In this document: in pieces, positions 1 through 8,700 of the stretch
How positions within the stretch are numbered: the stretch's first letter is position 1
How the letters are laid out: each line of letters opens with the position of its first letter
Source of the DNA: Sphingomonas sp. Leaf34
GTDB taxonomy: Bacteria; Pseudomonadota; Alphaproteobacteria; Sphingomonadales; Sphingomonadaceae
NCBI RefSeq assembly: GCF_001421805.1
Contig: NZ_LMLC01000003.1
Coordinates: 236-64,235, forward strand
Length of the DNA: 64,000 nt
Reading direction: 5' to 3'
Notes under the pieces: model-generated
The model's database searches: none
Told to the model about the DNA's origin: nothing
The model's input: the letters and a program-made list of their open reading frames with translations, nothing else
Made by a program: the position numbers and the translations under genes

Positions 1-163
1 CGACCGAAGCAACCAGACCATGGGGCCGTTCGCTGCGGTGACATCCCTTTAGGACCACGCCACAAACCCGTCAAACGCTTTTTTACAGTCCCGTGGCAGT
101 TTTTGGATTTCTGGCGCCACAGCACGCCCCAGACATCGCCCTCGTGCACCTACGGGCACCATG

Positions 164-553
164 TCAGCGCGGATGGAGCTTCGCCAACGCGATACCGGCA
201 AGGTTCTGTGCCCGCCCGATGTAACGTATGCGAACCGTGTCGAAGTCGCTTAGCCGGTCGACAAGTCGTTGACGGTGCGCAGCCAGGCTTGCGCTGCGAC
301 ATGGCGCGAGCCCGTTCGCTTGCGTGACGACCAACGTCGAATCGCCGAGCAATATGATATTACGCTCGCCGTGGCGCTGGGCGATTTCAACAGCGTAGAG
401 CGCGGCAAGCCATTCCGCGTCGCTGTTCGTTCCCTCACCGAGGTCGTGCCGATAATGCGCGTGTCCTCTAAGGACGACCGCACACTCCATCAGTCCAGGG
501 TTTGGCCTGCAGCCGCCGTCAAAAAAAAGCTTGGTGCGCCGCAACGGCCTCAT
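164..553 (-). CDS. RNase HI-like (reverse-transcriptase-like) protein
   Basis: 129 aa, close to a single RNase H domain. The N-terminal FFDGGCRPNPG strand carries the first catalytic Asp (D12), GTNSDAEW the Glu (E47) and LLGDS the second Asp (D71). The family hydrolyses RNA in RNA/DNA hybrids using four acidic residues. The usual last Asp, in an RxxNxxAD motif near the C terminus, reads RAQNLAG here, so the fourth acid is Gly120. Cleavage activity is therefore uncertain; the protein could be weakly active or only bind hybrids. The ATG overlaps the stop of the upstream YihY gene as ATGA, which indicates translational coupling and supports this start. Nothing recognisable lies between position 1 and its stop codon. 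Confidence 0.75.
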   Translation of the reverse strand: MRPLRRTKLFFDGGCRPNPGLMECAVVLRGHAHYRHDLGEGTNSDAEWLAALYAVEIAQRHGERNIILLGDSTLVVTQANGLAPCRSASLAAHRQRLVDRLSDFDTVRIRYIGRAQNLAGIALAKLHPR

Positions 554-1737
554 GGGTTTGTGTTCGCCGCATTTGGATTCTGCGACGAACGCGGATCACA
601 CTTATGCCAAGCCAATGCCGTGCTGAGGCCGAGCATGACAAGACCCGCGGCCGATGAGCCACGTCGCACCAACCGCAGCCCCCCGAGCGCCAGAAGGGAT
701 GCGGGGATGCCGACCTGAAGCCCTACGATCGCAGTGCCCGTTGTTGCGACGATCGCGCCGGCGCTTCTCGGTTGCGGGGACGCCACATCCGGCTGTTCGG
801 ACATGGCCCAGTCGGCGACCGCCGCGCCACGCTCGCCAAGCGGCTTGTCCCCGCCGACCGTCGTATCGCAGTCGGTCTCGCGTTCGAGTTCGGCGTTCAA
901 TTCTGCACCGAGCAGAAAGACATACGCTGAAAGCCATAGCCAGGTCAGCAGCACGATGACCGCGCTCAACGATCCGTAGGTCGCACCGTAATTGCCGAAC
1001 CGCGACACATAAACGCCAAAGCCGACCGTAGCGGCCAGCCAAATCGCGGTCGCCGCCAGTGATCCGGGCGTCAGCCACCTCCATTTCGCCGCCGTGCGGT
1101 CCGGGCCAAACCGATAAAGGCACGCCGCCGCAGTGATCCCCAGCGCAGCCAGCACGCTATAGCTGACGATCCGGATCGCCACGAGCAGGACGGCCGGTGC
1201 ACCTGGGATCAGCCCGTCGAGCAGTGCGAAAGCAGCCATTGACACAACGGCAGCCAAGGCAAGTCCCACCGCGCCAAGGGTAATCGTAAACGCAAGCACG
1301 TTGATCGTGACGAATCCGCGCGTTTCGCGCTGCTCATAGGCGATATTCAGCGCGGTGACGATCGAGGATGCGCCCTTCGTACCGCCGTACAAGGCGATCC
1401 CCAACGCCACGATGAGACCGAAACCCTTCTTGCCTTCGGACGTGCCGACCACCGTCGTCAGCTGATCGCCGATCACGCGCGCTGCATCGTCGGGCAACAC
1501 ATCGAACAAGCCGCGAATGTTGGCCACGATCGTGGCGGTGTCGGCAACGAGACCGTAGATCAGGACGATCGATGCGAGCAAGGGTACGATCGCTGCGAAT
1601 CCGTAAAACGCCGTACCCGCTGCGATCAGGCCGATATTGTCGTCACTCGCCTCGGCCCAGGTGCGCTTCAGGACGCTCAGCCACTCGCGTGCCGACATCG
1701 TCCATGGGCTGGTTGCCCTGTGCTCAATAGCGTCCAT
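550..1737 (-). CDS. YihY/virulence factor BrkB family membrane protein
   Basis: 395 aa from the chosen ATG (MDAIEHRA); an in-frame ATG 17 codons upstream gives a less likely extension. The body shows the YihY/BrkB pattern: an amphipathic N-terminal region (REWLSVLKRTWAEASDDNIG), then about six hydrophobic segments between residues 50 and 290, with the family-like patches AAGTAFYGFAAIVPLL and YGATYGSLSAVIVLLTWLWL. The C-terminal 100 residues are polar and then hydrophobic, perhaps an extra transmembrane hairpin. The family is inner-membrane and its biochemical role is unsettled; the old name RNase BN is a misassignment. Transcribed together with the RNase H-like gene, which it overlaps by 4 bases. 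Confidence 0.85.
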   Translation of the reverse strand: MDAIEHRATSPWTMSAREWLSVLKRTWAEASDDNIGLIAAGTAFYGFAAIVPLLASIVLIYGLVADTATIVANIRGLFDVLPDDAARVIGDQLTTVVGTSEGKKGFGLIVALGIALYGGTKGASSIVTALNIAYEQRETRGFVTINVLAFTITLGAVGLALAAVVSMAAFALLDGLIPGAPAVLLVAIRIVSYSVLAALGITAAACLYRFGPDRTAAKWRWLTPGSLAATAIWLAATVGFGVYVSRFGNYGATYGSLSAVIVLLTWLWLSAYVFLLGAELNAELERETDCDTTVGGDKPLGERGAAVADWAMSEQPDVASPQPRSAGAIVATTGTAIVGLQVGIPASLLALGGLRLVRRGSSAAGLVMLGLSTALAWHKCDPRSSQNPNAANTNP

Positions 1738-1834
1738 GCCTGCCAGCGTCTTGCCCCTCGGGATCGGTTGATGAGGAGATGCCCTCACGCTCGCTTAACG
1801 CGGCGCGCGCCAAAACGTGCCGAAGGTGGCCAGC

Positions 1835-4333
1835 CTATAGCTGTCGCAAAGCCTCTGCAGGACGTGCACCGAGAATGGGCCATGCACCCGCCAAGCCGAT
1901 CGCCATCGTCAGCGTAGCTCCACCGAACAACGTCGCAACGACGGTCGCGTAATCCGGCAGCCATTGGAACATGAACAGCTGCGTCACGACATACCATGCC
2001 CCGCCGAGACCGAGCAATAAGGCGAGCAGCGACAGAATGATGCTCAAAATCGCATATTCGAGCGCTTGAACCGCCAGTACCTGCCACCGGGTCGCGCCAA
2101 GCGTGCGCAGGATCACCCCATCATAGGTCCGCGCCTCCCGCGCTGCAGCGATCGCGCCGATCAGGACGGCTATCCCCGCGAGGATCGCGACCGAGGCCGC
2201 CGCGGTGATCGCGGTCGCCATCTGCGCCACGATCGTCCGGACCTGACCCAGCACACCGCGCACCTCGATCACCGATACGGACGGAAAGCGAGGGAGCAGA
2301 GCACGCATTACGTGCGACTCTTGGCCCGGCGCCAGATCGATCGTCGCTGCCAAATTATGCGGCGCATCCGCAATAGCGTTGGGCGAGAACACCATGACGA
2401 AATTGAACCCCAGCGTGTCCCAACTGATCCGACGAAATGACGCTATCGTCGCCGTCCGCTCGACCCCCAGCAGGCTGTAGCTGAGCGGATCGCCGATCTT
2501 GAGATCGAGCGCCTTCGCCAACCGCTCGTCGATCGACACCAGCGGCGGCCCGCGATAATCGCGCGGCCACCATGCCCCCGTCGTCAGCGTGCTCCCCTCG
2601 GGCAGAGTCGCTGCATAGGTGAGCCCGCGCTCACCCCTTAATGCCCAGGCACCCTCGGGCAAGGTCTTCAAGTCGGCGACGCGCACGCGCCGGTAGCCGG
2701 TGATTGTACCGCGCATCGCGGGCACGGTCCGAACCACGGAATGACGCGCGACACCGGCGATCACGCGGCGGAACTCCGTTTCACGGTCGGGGGGCACGTC
2801 GAGCGCAAACAGCGCCGGCGCGCGCTGCGGCACCGTCCGCGCGATATTCGCCTCGATGCTCGTGCGGATGGCAGCAAGCAGCACGAAAAGGGTCAGGCCG
2901 AGTCCAAGCGCGACGACAAGCGTTCCGGTTCGTGATCCAGGCCGATGCAATCCAGCGATCACCAGCCGCAGCACCGGCCGTTGCGATCGCGGTAGCAAAG
3001 CCGCCCCACGCCGTACGGCCCATCCAAAACCGGCCAATATCATCAACACGCCCGCGACCGCGGCGAGAAAGCCCGCGCTTAAACCTGGCTGTTCCGCGGT
3101 CGACAACGCCAGGCCGATGATCACGAACGCTGCGGCCGCAACCCAGGGAAGCGTCATACGTCGCGGCACATTCCGGTCACCCGACACACCGCGCAATAGC
3201 CCCGCCGCCGGAATATGTCCCGCTTCGATCAGCGGCGGTGCGGTAAAGGCGAGCGCGATCAACATCCCGTAAGCCGCGGCGAGCGCAAGCGGCGCGGCTT
3301 GGATGGCAAACTGTGGCGCGACTGGCAGAGCGTTGCCAGCAAGCCAAATAATCGCCGGCACGGTCCCCACGCCTGCGATCAGGCCCCCGACGATGCCGAG
3401 CCCTGCAACGACTGCGACCTGAAGGATATATATCCGAGCGACGATCGACGAGGTTGCGCCGAGGACTTTCAGCGCGGCGATGCTGCCGCGGCGCGCGGCG
3501 AGATAAGACGATACGCCATTGCCCACGCCAATCCCGGCGATGACGAGCGCGGACAGGCCCACCAGAAGCAGAAACTGTCCCATGCGGTCAACGAACCGGT
3601 CGGCGCCGGGCGCGGCGCGATCGCGTGTCTTGGCTTCCCAGCCACCGGTCGGGAACGCAGCCTTGAATCGCGCGACCATCGCGGCCGGTGAAGCGTCTGT
3701 CGGGATTCGGACGCGATATTTGCTTTCGTAAAGGCTGCCGGGCTGGACAAGCGCCGTACGCGAAATTCCCGCGAGCGAGACGATCGCGACGGGACCAAGC
3801 GTGAACCCTTCGCCCAATCGGTCAGGTTCGACCGCGATGATCCCGCCGACCGTGAACATCGCCGTTCCCAGCCTAAGCTGGGCGCCGGGCGCGACCCCCA
3901 GGCGATCGGCCAGGGCCGGCACGACCAGAACCGTCTTGGCGTCGAGCGCTTTGGCCGTCACGCCGCGCCGCAGCGTGAGCGCGCCGTAGAGCGGATAGGC
4001 CGAATCGACGCCCTTCAACTCGATCGGCACGCCATCGGTGCCGCGCACCGCCATTGCCTGCATCCGAATGGATTCAGACACCGCGCCTAGGCGTCCGAGG
4101 GCAGCGCGCTCATCCGGCGTCGCGACGCGCTGGGACACGGCCAATTCGATGTCGCCGCCCAGGATAGTGCTGCCCCGCGCGGCAAGCTCGCGGTCGATCG
4201 ATTGCGTCAAGCTGCCGATCGCGGCGAGGGCGCCGACCCCGAGTAACAGGCAGGCGAGCAACAGGCGCAGCCCGCGAAACCGCAGATCGAGTTCGCGCCG
4301 CGCAAGCCGCCACGCGAGCCGCCATTCGCTCAT
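1835..4333 (-). CDS. ybbP: ABC transporter permease, YbbP type (FtsX-like)
   Basis: 832 aa from MSEWRLAW. This start overlaps the ybbA stop by 4 bases (ATGA) and was preferred to an upstream ATG at 4387. One transmembrane helix (LLLACLLLGVGALAAIGSL) is followed by a periplasmic MacB_PCD-like domain, a first FtsX permease block around residues 250-420, a second large periplasmic region, and a second FtsX block near the C terminus ending in GARPAEALRQL. That duplicated layout is typical of YbbP. It forms the membrane half of an ABC complex with YbbA; the E. coli counterpart is linked to lysophospholipase TesA, whose gene is also adjacent here. The family probably acts on envelope lipids or lipoproteins, but the substrate is unknown. 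Confidence 0.88.
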   Translation of the reverse strand: MSEWRLAWRLARRELDLRFRGLRLLLACLLLGVGALAAIGSLTQSIDRELAARGSTILGGDIELAVSQRVATPDERAALGRLGAVSESIRMQAMAVRGTDGVPIELKGVDSAYPLYGALTLRRGVTAKALDAKTVLVVPALADRLGVAPGAQLRLGTAMFTVGGIIAVEPDRLGEGFTLGPVAIVSLAGISRTALVQPGSLYESKYRVRIPTDASPAAMVARFKAAFPTGGWEAKTRDRAAPGADRFVDRMGQFLLLVGLSALVIAGIGVGNGVSSYLAARRGSIAALKVLGATSSIVARIYILQVAVVAGLGIVGGLIAGVGTVPAIIWLAGNALPVAPQFAIQAAPLALAAAYGMLIALAFTAPPLIEAGHIPAAGLLRGVSGDRNVPRRMTLPWVAAAAFVIIGLALSTAEQPGLSAGFLAAVAGVLMILAGFGWAVRRGAALLPRSQRPVLRLVIAGLHRPGSRTGTLVVALGLGLTLFVLLAAIRTSIEANIARTVPQRAPALFALDVPPDRETEFRRVIAGVARHSVVRTVPAMRGTITGYRRVRVADLKTLPEGAWALRGERGLTYAATLPEGSTLTTGAWWPRDYRGPPLVSIDERLAKALDLKIGDPLSYSLLGVERTATIASFRRISWDTLGFNFVMVFSPNAIADAPHNLAATIDLAPGQESHVMRALLPRFPSVSVIEVRGVLGQVRTIVAQMATAITAAASVAILAGIAVLIGAIAAAREARTYDGVILRTLGATRWQVLAVQALEYAILSIILSLLALLLGLGGAWYVVTQLFMFQWLPDYATVVATLFGGATLTMAIGLAGAWPILGARPAEALRQL

Positions 4334-5028
4334 CGCAGGCGATCCGCTACGATCCGACCATCGCCCAGCTCGACGATCCTGTCGCACCGCGCTGCCAACA
4401 GTGGATCGTGCGTAATGATGATCAACGTCGCGCCGGTCGCAGCGCGACGATCGAAGAGCAGGTCCATGATCGACGCTCCCGTCGTGGCGTCGAGGTTGCC
4501 GGTCGGTTCGTCGGCGAAGACCAGATCGGGGCGCGGCCCGAGCGCGCGCGCGATCGCCACGCGTTGTTGCTCACCACCCGACAGTTGCGTCGGATAATGC
4601 GTGAGACGGTGTGCGAGGCCAACCGCCCCGAGTTCGGCCTCGGCGCGTTCGAAGGCATCGGACATCCCCGCGAGTTCCATCGGCACCGCAACATTCTCAA
4701 GCGCGGTCATCGTCGGCAACAGATGGAAGGCCTGCAGGACGATGCCGATCCGTCCGCGTCTGGCTCGCGCCAAGCCATCTTCGTCGAGCGTACCAAAATC
4801 GAGGCCGGCAACGTGTACCTGCCCGCCGCCCGCGCGTTCGAGCCCGGACAGCACCGCCATCAGCGACGACTTGCCCGAACCAGACGGACCGAGCAGCGCG
4901 ACGCTCGTGCCGCGAATGACGTCGAGATCGATGCGCTTGAGTATTTCGGTCGCAGCGCTGGCGGTACCCAGCGTCAGCGTGACATCGCGGACAGAGATCA
5001 CCATATCGGCGGAAGCGGGTTCGGACAT
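4330..5028 (-). CDS. ybbA: ABC transporter ATP-binding protein YbbA
   Basis: 232 aa, a standard single ABC ATPase of the LolD/MacB type. Visible motifs: Walker A GPSGSGKS (47-54), Q-loop Gln99, signature LSGGEQQ (149-155), Walker B LVFADEP (169-175), D-loop region and switch His207. It powers the YbbP permease encoded immediately downstream with a 4-base overlap. Its ATG lies inside CATG, and the opposite strand of the same CATG contains the ATG of the divergent tesA gene, so the two start codons interlock. The tesA / ybbA-ybbP divergence is the same synteny as in E. coli, which strongly supports the assignment. Confidence 0.93.
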   Translation of the reverse strand: MSEPASADMVISVRDVTLTLGTASAATEILKRIDLDVIRGTSVALLGPSGSGKSSLMAVLSGLERAGGGQVHVAGLDFGTLDEDGLARARRGRIGIVLQAFHLLPTMTALENVAVPMELAGMSDAFERAEAELGAVGLAHRLTHYPTQLSGGEQQRVAIARALGPRPDLVFADEPTGNLDATTGASIMDLLFDRRAATGATLIIITHDPLLAARCDRIVELGDGRIVADRLR

Positions 5029-5770
5029 GGAGACCAGTATTTTGGAGAAACAGACGCGGCGCTGGCCTCTTTATGGGGGCGCTCTCGCGCTTCTCCAAGC
5101 GGCGGCTCTGGCCGGGTGCGATCGGGTCGCGGAAGCCCCTGCCCCGGCGCCCACGACGAATATGCTCGCGCCGGTCGCGGCGACGCCCGCCCCAAGCGGG
5201 CCGAGCCGGCTGATCCTGGCGTTCGGCGATAGTCTGTATGCAGGCTATGGGCTCGATCGCGGGCAGAGTTTGCCGGATGCGGTGCAGGCGCAGCTACGGC
5301 GCGACGAGATCAATGCGACGATCGTCAACGCAGGCGTCTCGGGCGATACGAGCGCGGCGGGGCGGCAGCGGTTTGCGTTCGCGCTGAACAACCTGCCGCG
5401 CAAGCCCGACCTCGTGCTGATCGGGCTCGGCGGCAATGATGTCCTGCGACAGATTGCACCGGCCGAGACGCGCGCGAACATGACGGCGATGCTCGACGAG
5501 GCGAAGCGGCGCGGGATCCCGGTGCTGCTGACGGGCATGATGGCGCCGCCCAATCTGGGACCGGACTTCGCCAGTCAGTTCAACACGATCTGGCCGGATC
5601 TGGCCAAGCGGTATGACGCCACGCTCTATCCGTTCATCCTGGACGGGGTGATCGGCAATGCGCAGCTGATGCAAGCGGACCATGTCCACCCCAATCGCGG
5701 CGGCGTCACCAAGATCGCGGCAAAGGTCACGCCGGTGGTCGAGACGGCGCTGGGCAAGGCGGCCCCCTAA
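5027..5770 (+). CDS. tesA: Arylesterase / lysophospholipase TesA-like SGNH hydrolase (lipoprotein)
   Basis: 247 aa. After a short basic stretch and a hydrophobic segment, a lipobox AALAGC places a lipidated Cys at about residue 31, followed by a Pro/Ala-rich linker. The SGNH hydrolase domain starts near residue 60: block I FGDSL with nucleophile Ser69, NAGVSGDT (Gly block), GGND with Asn137, and DHVH with Asp218 and His221. The family cleaves acyl esters and thioesters, including lysophospholipids, in the periplasm. Enterobacterial TesA is a soluble periplasmic protein, so the predicted lipid anchor is a difference. The start at 5027 overlaps the divergent ybbA start; a TTG at 5042 is an alternative that would still keep the lipobox. 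The gene converges on the MaoC gene with a 4-base overlap. Confidence 0.88.
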   Translation: METSILEKQTRRWPLYGGALALLQAAALAGCDRVAEAPAPAPTTNMLAPVAATPAPSGPSRLILAFGDSLYAGYGLDRGQSLPDAVQAQLRRDEINATIVNAGVSGDTSAAGRQRFAFALNNLPRKPDLVLIGLGGNDVLRQIAPAETRANMTAMLDEAKRRGIPVLLTGMMAPPNLGPDFASQFNTIWPDLAKRYDATLYPFILDGVIGNAQLMQADHVHPNRGGVTKIAAKVTPVVETALGKAAP

Positions 5771-6216
5771 CCCCGGCGCTTGAGCAGCGCCGTCCGCAGG
5801 CATTGGCAGACGATCTCGTCGCGCTGGTTGATCAGGCGGTGCGTAAAAGTGACGATGCCCGCCTCGGGACGCGACTTGCTCGGTTTGAGGTCGGTGACCT
5901 CGGTCTCCGCGCGCATCGTGTCGCCGATGAAGACGGGTTTGGGATGGACCAGCTTGTCGTAGCCGAGGTTCGCCACAAGCGTGCCCAGCGTCGTCTCGCC
6001 GACCGACAGCCCGACCATCAGCGCGAAGGTAAACGTGCCGTTGACGAGGATCCGGCCGAACTCGCTCGCCCTGGCCGCCTCGACATCGAGATGGAGCGGC
6101 TGCGGGTTGTGCGTCATCGTCGAGAACAGGAGGTTGTCGGTCTCGGTCACCGTACGGCGGATCTCATGGTCGATCCGGTCGCCGATGGTCCAGTCGTCAT
6201 AATAGCGGCCGGCCAT
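5767..6216 (-). CDS. MaoC-family (R)-specific enoyl-CoA hydratase-like protein
   Basis: 149 aa with the hot-dog MaoC-like hydratase pattern: DDWTIGDRIDHEIRRTVTETDN at the N terminus, then THNPQPLHLDVEAA and FGRILVNGTFTFALMVGLS. The Asn/His pair THNPQPLH fits the family's catalytic Asp/His region, with Asn replacing the usual Asp, as in mesaconyl-CoA hydratase-like members. The start overlaps the liuD stop by one base (TGATG), so it is the last gene of the leucine/isovalerate operon. A hydratase acting on a branched unsaturated acyl-CoA there is plausible, perhaps in place of the crotonase-type methylglutaconyl-CoA hydratase LiuC, which is not seen nearby; that is inference. Confidence 0.82.
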   Translation of the reverse strand: MAGRYYDDWTIGDRIDHEIRRTVTETDNLLFSTMTHNPQPLHLDVEAARASEFGRILVNGTFTFALMVGLSVGETTLGTLVANLGYDKLVHPKPVFIGDTMRAETEVTDLKPSKSRPEAGIVTFTHRLINQRDEIVCQCLRTALLKRRG

Positions 6217-8054
6217 CAGCTATCCTTCTCGATGCGCACAAGCATGGTGCCCTCGGTCACCTGGCCGCCCTCGACGGCAGTCAGGTCGGCGACGGTGCCG
6301 TCGAACGGGGCGGTCAGGGAGTGTTCCATCTTCATCGCCTCGAGCGTGACGAGCTTCTGCCCCTTTGTAACGCTGTCGCCCGCCGCGACGTCGACCGCGA
6401 TGATCCGGCCCGGCATGGGGGACAGGATCGCACCGTCCGCCGCTGCGCCCGCCGCTACGCCGGACGCGCGCCAAGGCCTCAACTGCCACGTCTGCCCCGC
6501 TTCGGAGATGAGGACATCCTCGAACGCGGGCGTGGTTCCGCCCTGTCCGTCGAGCTCGACCTCGACCGGTTCGCCGTCCAGCAGGAACGTCGCGCTGCGG
6601 CGGGGGGCGGCGTTGAGGCGGAAGCCGGCGATCGGATCGGTCGAGATGAGCGCGCCCGCGGCCTCCGCCAACGCCTCTTCGGTCGGATGCGTCGGCGGCA
6701 TGAGCCTGTCGCCTTCGCGCGCGATCAGACCGGTGTCGAGCGTGCCTGCGACGAAGTCGGGGTGGTCGAGCGCTTCGACAAGGAATCCGGCGTTCGAGCG
6801 TACCGGCCAGACGACCGCGCCGTCGAGCGCCTCCGCCAGCGCTTCGCGCGCGGTCTCGCGATCTTGCCCCCAAGCGATCACCTTGGCGATCATCGGGTCG
6901 TAGAAGGGTGAGATTTCAGCCCCCTGCTCTACCCCGGTATCGACGCGCGCGCCGGTGCCGAGATCGAAGCGGTCGAGCATGCCGATCGAGGGCAGGAAAC
7001 CCTTGGCGGGATCTTCTGCATAGAGCCGTGCTTCCATCGCCCAGCCGTCGATCGCGAGGTCTTCCTGCCGCAACGGCAGCGGCTCGCCGCTGGCAACGCG
7101 GAGCTGCCATTCGACGAGGTCCTGGCCGGTGATTTCCTCGGTGACCGGATGCTCGACCTGGAGCCGCGTGTTCATTTCCATGAACCAGATGCGGTCGGCG
7201 CGGAGGCCTTCGCTGGCGTCGGCGATGAATTCGATCGTGCCGGCACCGACATAGTCGACCGCCTTGGCCGCCTTGACCGCAGCAGCGCAGATGGCCTCTC
7301 TCGTCTCGGCGTCCATACCCGGCGCAGGCGCTTCCTCGATCACCTTCTGGTGGCGGCGCTGGAGCGAACAGTCGCGCTCGAACAAATGGACGACGTCGCC
7401 GTGACTGTCGCCGAAGACCTGCACCTCGATATGGCGGGGTGAGAGGATGTATTTCTCGATCAGGACGTCGGTGTTGCCGAACGACGAGGCCGCTTCGCGC
7501 TGGCACGAGACAAGCGCGTCGGCGAACTCTGCCGCGGTGTCGACGCGGCGCATGCCCTTGCCGCCGCCGCCCGCGACCGCCTTGATGAGGACGGGGTAGC
7601 CGATCGCGTCTGCCTCGGCCTTGAGACGTTCGGGGGACTGGTCCCCGCCGAGATAGCCGGGGGTGACGGGGACGCCGGCGGCGATCATCCGCTGTTTGGC
7701 CGCATCCTTCAGCCCCATCGCGCGGATGCTGGCGGGGTTGGGTCCGACCCAGATCAGTCCGGCGTCGAGCACGGCTTGCGCGAAGTCGGCATTCTCGGAC
7801 AGGAAGCCGTAGCCGGGGTGGATCGCCTCGGCGCTAGTCGCCAGCGCGGCGGCGATGATGCGGTCGCCGACAAGGTAGCTTTCGCGCGCCGGGGACGCGC
7901 CGATATGGACGGCTTCATCGGCGTGTCGGACGTGAAGCGCATTCGCGTCGGCGTCCGAATAGACCGCGACGGTGCGGATGCCGAGGCTGCGCGCGGTGCG
8001 GATGATGCGGCAGGCGATCTCGCCGCGGTTGGCGATCAGGAGCGACTCGATCAT
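6216..8054 (-). CDS. liuD: Methylcrotonyl-CoA carboxylase biotin-carrying alpha subunit
   Basis: 612 aa from MIESLLIANRGEIA, chosen because biotin carboxylases begin this way; an upstream ATG at 8114 adds unrelated sequence. Order: biotin carboxylase N-terminal domain (1-115), ATP-grasp domain (about 115-325, including the Gly-rich loop VAGGGGKGM and the EMNTRLQVEHPVTE catalytic strand), C-terminal carboxylase domain to about 450, linker, and a biotinyl domain with EAMKMEH (Lys about 575). Acyl-CoA carboxylases share this layout. The neighbouring beta subunit and isovaleryl-CoA dehydrogenase point to 3-methylcrotonyl-CoA as substrate (leucine degradation) rather than propionyl- or geranyl-CoA. 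Confidence 0.93.
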   Translation of the reverse strand: MIESLLIANRGEIACRIIRTARSLGIRTVAVYSDADANALHVRHADEAVHIGASPARESYLVGDRIIAAALATSAEAIHPGYGFLSENADFAQAVLDAGLIWVGPNPASIRAMGLKDAAKQRMIAAGVPVTPGYLGGDQSPERLKAEADAIGYPVLIKAVAGGGGKGMRRVDTAAEFADALVSCQREAASSFGNTDVLIEKYILSPRHIEVQVFGDSHGDVVHLFERDCSLQRRHQKVIEEAPAPGMDAETREAICAAAVKAAKAVDYVGAGTIEFIADASEGLRADRIWFMEMNTRLQVEHPVTEEITGQDLVEWQLRVASGEPLPLRQEDLAIDGWAMEARLYAEDPAKGFLPSIGMLDRFDLGTGARVDTGVEQGAEISPFYDPMIAKVIAWGQDRETAREALAEALDGAVVWPVRSNAGFLVEALDHPDFVAGTLDTGLIAREGDRLMPPTHPTEEALAEAAGALISTDPIAGFRLNAAPRRSATFLLDGEPVEVELDGQGGTTPAFEDVLISEAGQTWQLRPWRASGVAAGAAADGAILSPMPGRIIAVDVAAGDSVTKGQKLVTLEAMKMEHSLTAPFDGTVADLTAVEGGQVTEGTMLVRIEKDS

Positions 8055-8066
8055 CGATTGAGCCGA

Positions 8067-8086
8067 GTGAAGTTCACAAAGTTCAC
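8067..8086. promoter_or_regulatory. Palindrome plus direct repeat just upstream of liuD
   Basis: GTGAA-G-TTCAC is a perfect inverted repeat (8067-8077), and GTTCAC recurs at 8081-8086, giving GTTCAC-AAA-GTTCAC as a direct repeat. It sits 13-32 bases upstream of the liuD ATG on the minus strand, so it could be an operator for an internal promoter or a leader element. No regulator can be assigned from sequence. Confidence 0.3.
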
Positions 8087-8213
8087 ACGCTCGCGCGATG
8101 CGCACTTCGCGCAAGGGTATGCCTTGCGAGCGTCACTATCTGTGGTCAGGATCGATGCTATCGTCATGGCAATCCCCGCATAAGCCGATCCGGTCGATGT
8201 AGGACAGGCCATA

Positions 8214-8696
8214 TCAGTTCGCGCAGCCGGTGGTGCGCTTCGACCAGGTGATGTTGGCGATCTTCCAGCGGCCCGCGTCGCGGACCATGTCGAAGTGATC
8301 CGTCCCGCAATGCGCGACCTTGCCGTCGATCGTGAAGACATAGGGCGACCAGACCATCGCGATGTCGCCGTCGATATCGACCGCGGGATCGGTCAGGCGG
8401 TCGGCGTAGCGCTCAGGCCCGGGTTTGATCGATGCGGCGAATTCGGGCCAGCTCGTGCGGCGCACGGTGCGCGTGCCGTCGGGCTTTTCCTCGGCGACGG
8501 TGGCGCCGCCGTCGGGACGGACCTGCGCGAGGATCGCCTGGCCGTCGCGTGCGGCCAGCGCGGCGAAGAGCGCATCGATCGGGACCATGACGCCGGCGTC
8601 TTCGGTCATGGGTCCGGGCGGCAGGCCGGTGCCCTTGACGATCGGCTGGACCGGGGTGACCTGCCCGGCGGCAAGAAGAAGTGACAGCAGGATCAT
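8214..8696 (-). CDS. Exported NTF2-like (SnoaL/DUF4440-type) protein
   Basis: 160 aa from MILLSLLLAAGQ. This start was chosen because it lies only 4 bases after the liuB stop and opens a short hydrophobic signal-like segment, whereas an upstream extension runs through the liuB coding region. The pattern IDALFAALAARDGQAILAQV, a central variable region, and MVWSPYVFTIDGKVAHCGTDHFDMVRDAGRWKIANITWSKR at the end is the cone-shaped NTF2-like fold, often called nuclear transport factor 2 family protein. No enzymatic residues can be assigned. It lies between liuB and liuD, so it is probably co-transcribed with leucine catabolism; the functional link is unknown. Confidence 0.75.
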   Translation of the reverse strand: MILLSLLLAAGQVTPVQPIVKGTGLPPGPMTEDAGVMVPIDALFAALAARDGQAILAQVRPDGGATVAEEKPDGTRTVRRTSWPEFAASIKPGPERYADRLTDPAVDIDGDIAMVWSPYVFTIDGKVAHCGTDHFDMVRDAGRWKIANITWSKRTTGCAN

Positions 8697-8700
8697 CGGG

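Noticed and set aside
1..163. Possible coding start or terminator at the window beginning
   Set aside because: Only a weak GTGGC/GCCAC inverted repeat is present around 98-113; no frame has recognisable sequence.
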